Of a DNA stretch of 12,003 bases, positions 8,119 to 12,003 are shown piece by piece. A program made the position numbers and the translations under genes. The number at the start of each line of letters is the position of its first letter. The stretch's first letter is position 1. Source of the DNA: UBA7672 sp964529555 (GTDB taxonomy: Bacteria > Pseudomonadota > Alphaproteobacteria > Caulobacterales > Hyphomonadaceae); the NCBI GenBank assembly GCA_964529555.1, contig CAZGWV010000102.1, forward strand, positions 1 through 12,003. Direction: 5' to 3'. A model generated the notes under the pieces. That model had not been told where the DNA came from. It did no database searches and saw only the letters and a list, made by a program, of their open reading frames with translations.

Positions 8119-8907
8119 ATGACCCAGACCGCCCCCAGAACGGCTATCGTCACCGGCTCCACCTCAGGCATCGGCGAGGGCATCGCGCGCGCCCTCGCAG
8201 CGGCTGGCAATAACGTCGTCCTCAACGGCTTTGGCGACGCCGCCGCCATCGAAAAGCTCCGCGCCTCGCTCGAGGCCGAGCACAAGATCACCTGCCTCTA
8301 CTCCAGCGCCGACATGACGAAGGAGGCCGAGATCGCCGCCATGTTCGCCGAGGCGAAAGCCAGGCTCGGCCCCATCGACATCGTGGTCAACAATGCCGGC
8401 GTCCAGCATGTTTCTCCGGTGGAAGATTTCCCCATCGCGAAATGGGATCTCATCATCGCGCTCAATCTCTCGTCCGCCTTCCACACCACGCGCCTCACCT
8501 TCCCTGACATGAAGGCGCGCAAGTGGGGCCGCATTATCAACATCGCCTCGGCCCACGCCCTCGTCGCCTCGCCCTTCAAGAGCGCCTACGTCGCCGCCAA
8601 GCACGGCATTCTCGGTTTCACGAAATCGACCGCGCTCGAAGGCGCGCAGCATGGCGTCCGCGTGAATGCGATCTGCCCCGGCTATGTCCGCACGCCGCTG
8701 GTCGAGAACCAGATCGCCGATACGGCCAGGGCGCGCGGCATCTCCGAAGACGCCGTCATCCGCGACGTGCTGCTCGCCGCCCAGCCGACGAAGGAGTTCG
8801 TGAAGGTGTCGGACGTCGCCGCGATGGCGGTGTTTCTCACGAGCGAGGCCGCCAACCAGATCAACGGCGCCGCGCTGTCAATCGACGGCGGCTGGGTCGC
8901 CCAGTAA
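8119..8907 (+). CDS. bdhA: D-3-hydroxybutyrate dehydrogenase
   Basis: This short-chain dehydrogenase/reductase interconverts D-3-hydroxybutyrate and acetoacetate with NAD, in polyhydroxybutyrate or ketone-body use. The 262-residue product has the NAD-binding TGSTSGIG (12-19), the NNAG motif (91-94) and the catalytic Ser144, Tyr157 and Lys161. Residues that hold the substrate carboxylate in characterised bacterial enzymes are also present in register: Gln96 (NNAGVQHV), His146 (NIASAHA), Lys154, Gln198 (VENQI) and Trp259. This distinguishes it from generic SDRs. A usual Trp in the PGWV motif is Tyr189 here. AAGGA lies 11-15 nt before the ATG at 8119. It begins 26 bp after the assembly gap and ends 14 bp from the convergent acyltransferase stop. 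No PHB genes are visible nearby. Confidence 0.93.
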   Translation: MTQTAPRTAIVTGSTSGIGEGIARALAAAGNNVVLNGFGDAAAIEKLRASLEAEHKITCLYSSADMTKEAEIAAMFAEAKARLGPIDIVVNNAGVQHVSPVEDFPIAKWDLIIALNLSSAFHTTRLTFPDMKARKWGRIINIASAHALVASPFKSAYVAAKHGILGFTKSTALEGAQHGVRVNAICPGYVRTPLVENQIADTARARGISEDAVIRDVLLAAQPTKEFVKVSDVAAMAVFLTSEAANQINGAALSIDGGWVAQ

Positions 8908-8921
8908 AATCGCGGAGCAGG

Positions 8922-10046
8922 TCAGCCCGGAGACGCCGCCCGCCCCGGCCCGCGCCTGCGCATCTCGCGCTGCTTGAGCATTCCGACAATCATGCGGCGC
9001 AGCGGACGGTCATAGTATTTCTCGGCGAAGTAGGACAGCGCCACCACCATGACCAGGATCGCAACCCCGCCCAGCGGCTGCACCTCGTACAGCACAGGCG
9101 TCCGCCAGCTGATCCGCTCCGCCACTTCGCGGAAGGGCTGGTGAAGGATGTAGATCGCATAGGAGATCCGCCCGCCCACGATGAAGAGGCCGTGATATCT
9201 GGCCGGCGGCGCAATGCCCTGCGCAATGCGGAGCCCCGGTATGCCCAGCACGGCGGCCAGCGTCAGATCGACGAACGGCCGCAGCTGCGGCGTCGCGGGA
9301 ATGAAGCACGCAATCGGGATCGCAATGAGGAGCACGAACGCCCAGTTGCTCTCCGGCCGGCGTCCCGTCGTCGGCCGGCCCAGCAGCCGGAAAGTCAGCA
9401 CGCCCGCGAAGAAGCCGAAGCCGGCACGGGCAAAGCCCGCCCACCACTGCGCCCAGTCCGCGCCGGCGTCGATATAGCCGAAGTGGAATACCGTGAACAC
9501 GAGCGCGAGGGCGCAGCCGATCACCACCATTACGAGGATGCGCGTGTGGCGCAGCCAGCGGAAAGCGAGGATGTAGACGAGGTTCACGAACAACTCGAAG
9601 AACAGCGTCCATGCCGGCACGTTCATCGAATACATCTGATGGTCGCCGAGGAATTCCGGCGCCGGCATCATGAAGAGCTGCGGGACAAGCTGGGCCGTGT
9701 AGCTCATCGCCCGCTCGGAGCCGTCGATGTCCCCGATCGTCATCGCACAGAGGCCGACAAAGCCGAGCATCGTGCCAAGCAGGTAGAGCGGATAGAGCCG
9801 GACGACGCGGTGGGTCATAAACTCCGCCGCGCGCATGCCGGCGGCAAAACGCGGCTCATAGGCATAGGCGATCACGAACCCGCTCAGCAGGAAGAACAGA
9901 TCGACGATCACTGCGCCGCTGGGCGCCCAGTAACCGCCCCAGTACTGTATCGTATGGCCGATAAGCACGATAACGGCGCCAAGCCCGCGAAGGCCATCCA
10001 GCAGGACAAAGTTGTCCTGCGGCAGCGCAGTGCTGGTCTTGGCCAT
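8922..10046 (-). CDS. Acyltransferase-3 family membrane protein
   Basis: The 374-residue integral inner-membrane protein has about ten helices. Family members transfer acetyl or other acyl groups from cytoplasmic donors to surface sugars, lipids or peptidoglycan (OafA/OafB-like). Visible motifs are LDGLRGLGAVIVLIGH, giving the family R-x10-H pair (Arg20, His31), then FFLLSGFVIAYAYEPR, and the RxxR motif HRVVRLYPLYLLG (Arg80, Arg83). There is no C-terminal SGNH domain, so it is the stand-alone form. The frame extends upstream by 51 Arg-rich residues, but the ATG at 10046 has GGAGAA 6 nt upstream and leads straight into the conserved first helix. The acceptor is unknown. Peptidoglycan genes follow next door, but are separated by 162 bp. 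Confidence 0.92.
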   Translation of the reverse strand: MAKTSTALPQDNFVLLDGLRGLGAVIVLIGHTIQYWGGYWAPSGAVIVDLFFLLSGFVIAYAYEPRFAAGMRAAEFMTHRVVRLYPLYLLGTMLGFVGLCAMTIGDIDGSERAMSYTAQLVPQLFMMPAPEFLGDHQMYSMNVPAWTLFFELFVNLVYILAFRWLRHTRILVMVVIGCALALVFTVFHFGYIDAGADWAQWWAGFARAGFGFFAGVLTFRLLGRPTTGRRPESNWAFVLLIAIPIACFIPATPQLRPFVDLTLAAVLGIPGLRIAQGIAPPARYHGLFIVGGRISYAIYILHQPFREVAERISWRTPVLYEVQPLGGVAILVMVVALSYFAEKYYDRPLRRMIVGMLKQREMRRRGPGRAASPG

Positions 10047-10152
10047 GTCGGTTCTCCGTCGACGGATCAATCGCGGGAGCAATCGACGTGCCAGTATTCG
10101 CAAACTGCGTCGGGTAAATCTGGGCCAATCGGCGTTAACGGCGGAATCCGGC

Positions 10153-10177
10153 GCTATATGCACATAACGGAGGTCAA
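10153..10177 (-). promoter_or_regulatory. Weak candidate promoter upstream of the acyltransferase gene
   Basis: On the minus strand, TTGACC (10172-10177) is followed after 13 bp by TATAGC (10153-10158). These are the same two hexamers as before lpdA, but the spacing is short for sigma-70 and only acceptable under the looser Caulobacter-type spacing. The leader would be about 100 nt. It lies in the 162-bp gap after ldcA. Confidence 0.25.
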
Positions 10178-10208
10178 CGCGCTTGCGACCCCCGCGCAAA
10201 GGCCATCG

Positions 10209-11060
10209 TTAATCGGCTCGATATCCCCCGAAAGGCACAACCTTGTTCTCGCTGTCATGCCCGACATCGGCACGCCCGAGATAAGGAATGCCCGACCGCT
10301 CGCACCAGAACCGCGCGACCTCTTCCGCGTTAAGCACAAAGTCGGGATCGTTCTTTGGTACGGCCGAGCAGCGCCCAAGTCTTATTCCGGCGCAGCGCTT
10401 CACCGCTTCGCTGGAGGTGACGTGGAAGAAATATCGATCGATCCGGTACATGTACTCGCCCACATCCTCGAGCATCAGGACATGCTCCGAGAAGTCCGGC
10501 TCCAGCGGCGTTCCCAGCAACTGGGAGAGGATGGTCAGATTGAACGCCATCGCCTTCTGCCCCGGCTTCAGGCTGGGCTCCAGCGCCGCGCGGTCGCCAT
10601 CGACCAGCCAGGACAGCCCGCGCAGCATCGCCGGCTCGCCATCGGTCCGCACCAGATCCACCGGCATCGGCCCATGCGCCACGCGCTTGAACCCCGCCTG
10701 ATAAAGCCCCGCCAGCAGGAAGCCCGCGTCGGAATACCCAAGCCATGCCTTCGCCTGCGCATGCGCATCGAGCCGCGGGATCGCATACTCCGCCACCCGG
10801 CATGCGCCATACCCGCCGCGCGCCAGCCACACCGCATCGAGCCGGGGGTCGTTGGCGATCTCCACCAGCGCATCGATCCGCTCATGGTCCTCGCCGGCAA
10901 AATGCCCCGCCTGCCGGAAACATTGCGGATGGAAGACAAGCTCCACCCGCCCGCCATAGGTCTTCTGCGCCAGCGCCCGCGCCCGCCGCGCAAGGTCTGG
11001 CGACATGCGCGTCCCCGGCGCGCAGAGACCGATGCGGAACACCTTTTCACTTGACCCCAT
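10209..11060 (-). CDS. ldcA: LD-carboxypeptidase, peptidase family S66
   Basis: The 283-residue enzyme removes the terminal D-alanine from muropeptide tetrapeptides (L,D-bond) during peptidoglycan recycling in the cytoplasm. No signal peptide is present, in line with that. The S66 triad is visible: nucleophile Ser110 in WLGYSD, Glu198 in LMLEDVGEY and His268 in GRADVGHD, together with the ARGGYGACR loop near 80-88 typical of LdcA. Microcin-immunity MccF proteins share the fold, but the muropeptide role is favoured by the neighbouring Mur ligase. The ATG at 11060 has AGGT 6 nt upstream. A GTG at 11042 is an alternative start that would leave more room for divergent promoters. Confidence 0.92.
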   Translation of the reverse strand: MGSSEKVFRIGLCAPGTRMSPDLARRARALAQKTYGGRVELVFHPQCFRQAGHFAGEDHERIDALVEIANDPRLDAVWLARGGYGACRVAEYAIPRLDAHAQAKAWLGYSDAGFLLAGLYQAGFKRVAHGPMPVDLVRTDGEPAMLRGLSWLVDGDRAALEPSLKPGQKAMAFNLTILSQLLGTPLEPDFSEHVLMLEDVGEYMYRIDRYFFHVTSSEAVKRCAGIRLGRCSAVPKNDPDFVLNAEEVARFWCERSGIPYLGRADVGHDSENKVVPFGGYRAD

Positions 11061-11077
11061 TGGCTACCTGCTAAGAC
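11051..11077 (+). promoter_or_regulatory. Candidate Caulobacter-type promoter of the Mur ligase gene
   Basis: TTGACCC (11051-11057), a 12-bp spacer and GCTAAGAC (11070-11077) match the alphaproteobacterial housekeeping consensus TTGACGS-N10-14-GCTANAWC at 6 of 7 and 7 of 8 positions. Initiation would fall about at the ATG itself (11087), predicting a leaderless or nearly leaderless mRNA. This agrees with the absence of a ribosome-binding site there. The -35 box overlaps the divergent ldcA start codon (11058-11060). Confidence 0.5.
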
Positions 11078-11086
11078 ATCCCACCT

Positions 11087-12003
11087 ATGAACGACGCCAT
11101 GTCCGACTCAAACACAACAGCCCCCCACACCGGACCCTACTTCTTCTGCGGCATTGGCGGCAGCGGAATGTTGCCCCTCGCCCTCATCGTCAAGGCGCGC
11201 GGCCACGATGTCGAGGGGTCTGACCGTTCGCTGGATGCCGGCCGCACCTCGAACAAGTTCGACTTCCTCCGCGCACGCGGCATCACCCTCCACCCACAGG
11301 ACGGCTCGGGCCTTACCAGCAAGGCCCAGCTTCTCGTCACCTCCGCCGCCGTTGAAGACACCGTGCCGGATGTGGTCGCCGCCCGCGCGCTCGGCTGCCC
11401 GGAAGTGAAACGGCCGCAGCTTCTCGCCCAGCTTGTGAACTCCGCGAAAGTCTCCATCGCCGTCGGCGGCACGTCGGGCAAGTCCACCACCACGGGCATG
11501 ATCGCCTGGATCCTCTACGCCACCCGCCGCGATCCCACCGTGATGAACGGCGCCGTGATGAAGAACTTCGTCGCCGGCGATTTCCCCTTCGCCTCCGCCA
11601 TCGTGGGCGAAGGCGATATCTTCGTCTCCGAAGTGGATGAGAGCGACGGTTCCATCGCGCTCTACCAACCCACCATCGCCGTGCTCAACAACATCGCGCT
11701 CGATCACAAGTCGATGGACGAACTCCGCCGGCTGTTCGCGGACTTCGTGAGCAAGGCGCAGGTCGCCGTGCTCAATCTCGACAACGACGAGACCCGCGCC
11801 CTCGCCGCGCAAATGAACCACCCCAACGCGCTCACCTATTCCCTGACAGACGCCAACGCCGACTTCTCGATTTCCGATCTCGTAACGCAGCCAGACGGCC
11901 AGTCCTGCATCGTCACCGAAAAATCCACCGGCGAGCGCCAGCGCATCTGCCTGCAGACGCCCGGCCGCCACAACCTCTCCAACGGCCTCGCCGCCATCGC
12001 CGC
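11087..12003 (+). CDS. Mur ligase family protein (MurC/Mpl-like), 3' end beyond the window
   Basis: The first 305 residues are visible and open at the window edge. The N-terminal Rossmann-like domain has CGIGGSGM (21-28) and GHDVEGSD, as in UDP-MurNAc-binding MurC and Mpl. The ATP-binding P-loop is GGTSGKSTTTGM (127-138), where most MurC/Mpl have GTHGKTTT. SEVDESDGS (181-189) and LNNIALDHKSMDE follow in the central domain, then PGRHNLSNGLAAIA (292-305) at its end. MurC adds L-Ala to UDP-MurNAc; Mpl attaches a recovered tripeptide. Adjacency to an LD-carboxypeptidase and absence of other division/cell-wall (dcw) genes make a recycling ligase more likely than the essential MurC, but the C-terminal domain that would help is outside the window. 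A second in-frame ATG lies at 11099. Confidence 0.88.
   Translation, partial: MNDAMSDSNTTAPHTGPYFFCGIGGSGMLPLALIVKARGHDVEGSDRSLDAGRTSNKFDFLRARGITLHPQDGSGLTSKAQLLVTSAAVEDTVPDVVAARALGCPEVKRPQLLAQLVNSAKVSIAVGGTSGKSTTTGMIAWILYATRRDPTVMNGAVMKNFVAGDFPFASAIVGEGDIFVSEVDESDGSIALYQPTIAVLNNIALDHKSMDELRRLFADFVSKAQVAVLNLDNDETRALAAQMNHPNALTYSLTDANADFSISDLVTQPDGQSCIVTEKSTGERQRICLQTPGRHNLSNGLAAIA

Noticed and set aside
5868..8291. 807-codon minus-strand frame extending the amidase through the N run
   Set aside because: The amidase proper starts at 7250. The extension runs antisense to two lipoprotein genes and through 100 unknown bases.
7879..8907. 342-codon frame fusing the DUF3012-like lipoprotein to 3-hydroxybutyrate dehydrogenase
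   Set aside because: The join consists of placeholder N. The dehydrogenase has its own start, ribosome-binding site and normal length, so a fusion is not supported.
8523..11054. 843-codon plus-strand open frame over bdhA, the acyltransferase and ldcA
   Set aside because: It overlaps three well-supported genes in another frame or strand. The product is Arg/His/Glu-rich with no domain.

Overview
The window is GC-rich and densely coded. It looks like chromosome of an alphaproteobacterium, possibly of the Hyphomonadaceae/Caulobacterales type. The grounds are the 2-oxoglutarate dehydrogenase E2/E3 gene pair, the style of the intergenic palindromes, an upstream signal resembling the Caulobacter housekeeping promoter, and strongly G/C-ending codons. 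The lineage is inferred from style, not from a search.

Layout. Positions 1-295 hold no gene I can support, but contain a long palindromic repeat (129-266). Positions 296-4219 are a minus-strand central-metabolism block, read in the order sucB (E2 of 2-oxoglutarate dehydrogenase), a four-helix membrane protein, a smaller membrane protein, then lpdA (E3). lpdA has its own candidate promoter. Positions 4220-4772 are non-coding. They hold a second, shorter copy of the palindromic repeat and a strongly foldable leader in front of a plus-strand EamA/DMT transporter (4773-5720). A different palindromic repeat (5738-5848) lies between the transporter and a convergent amidase (5868-7250, minus). Two small lipoprotein genes follow on the plus strand; the second (DUF3012-like) is cut by a run of exactly 100 N (7993-8092).

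Right of the gap are a 3-hydroxybutyrate dehydrogenase (8119-8907, plus), a convergent acyltransferase-3 membrane protein (8922-10046, minus), an S66 LD-carboxypeptidase (10209-11060, minus) and, divergent from it with only 26 bp between start codons, a Mur ligase (MurC/Mpl-like) that runs off the window end. The last two make sense together as muropeptide recycling: the carboxypeptidase trims the terminal D-Ala from tetrapeptides and an Mpl-type ligase reattaches the tripeptide to UDP-MurNAc.

I see no defence system, CRISPR array, prophage, insertion sequence or obviously novel operon. The observations most worth following are: (1) an abrupt reversal of strand composition at the N gap (G-rich plus strand on the left, C-rich on the right), meaning either the replication terminus or a contig joined in the wrong place or orientation; (2) two copies of one palindromic element that differ by exactly 75 bp between short GCCCC direct repeats and bracket the sucB-lpdA block in the same orientation; (3) a structured leader before the transporter; (4) a probable leaderless promoter for the Mur ligase that overlaps the divergent ldcA start codon.
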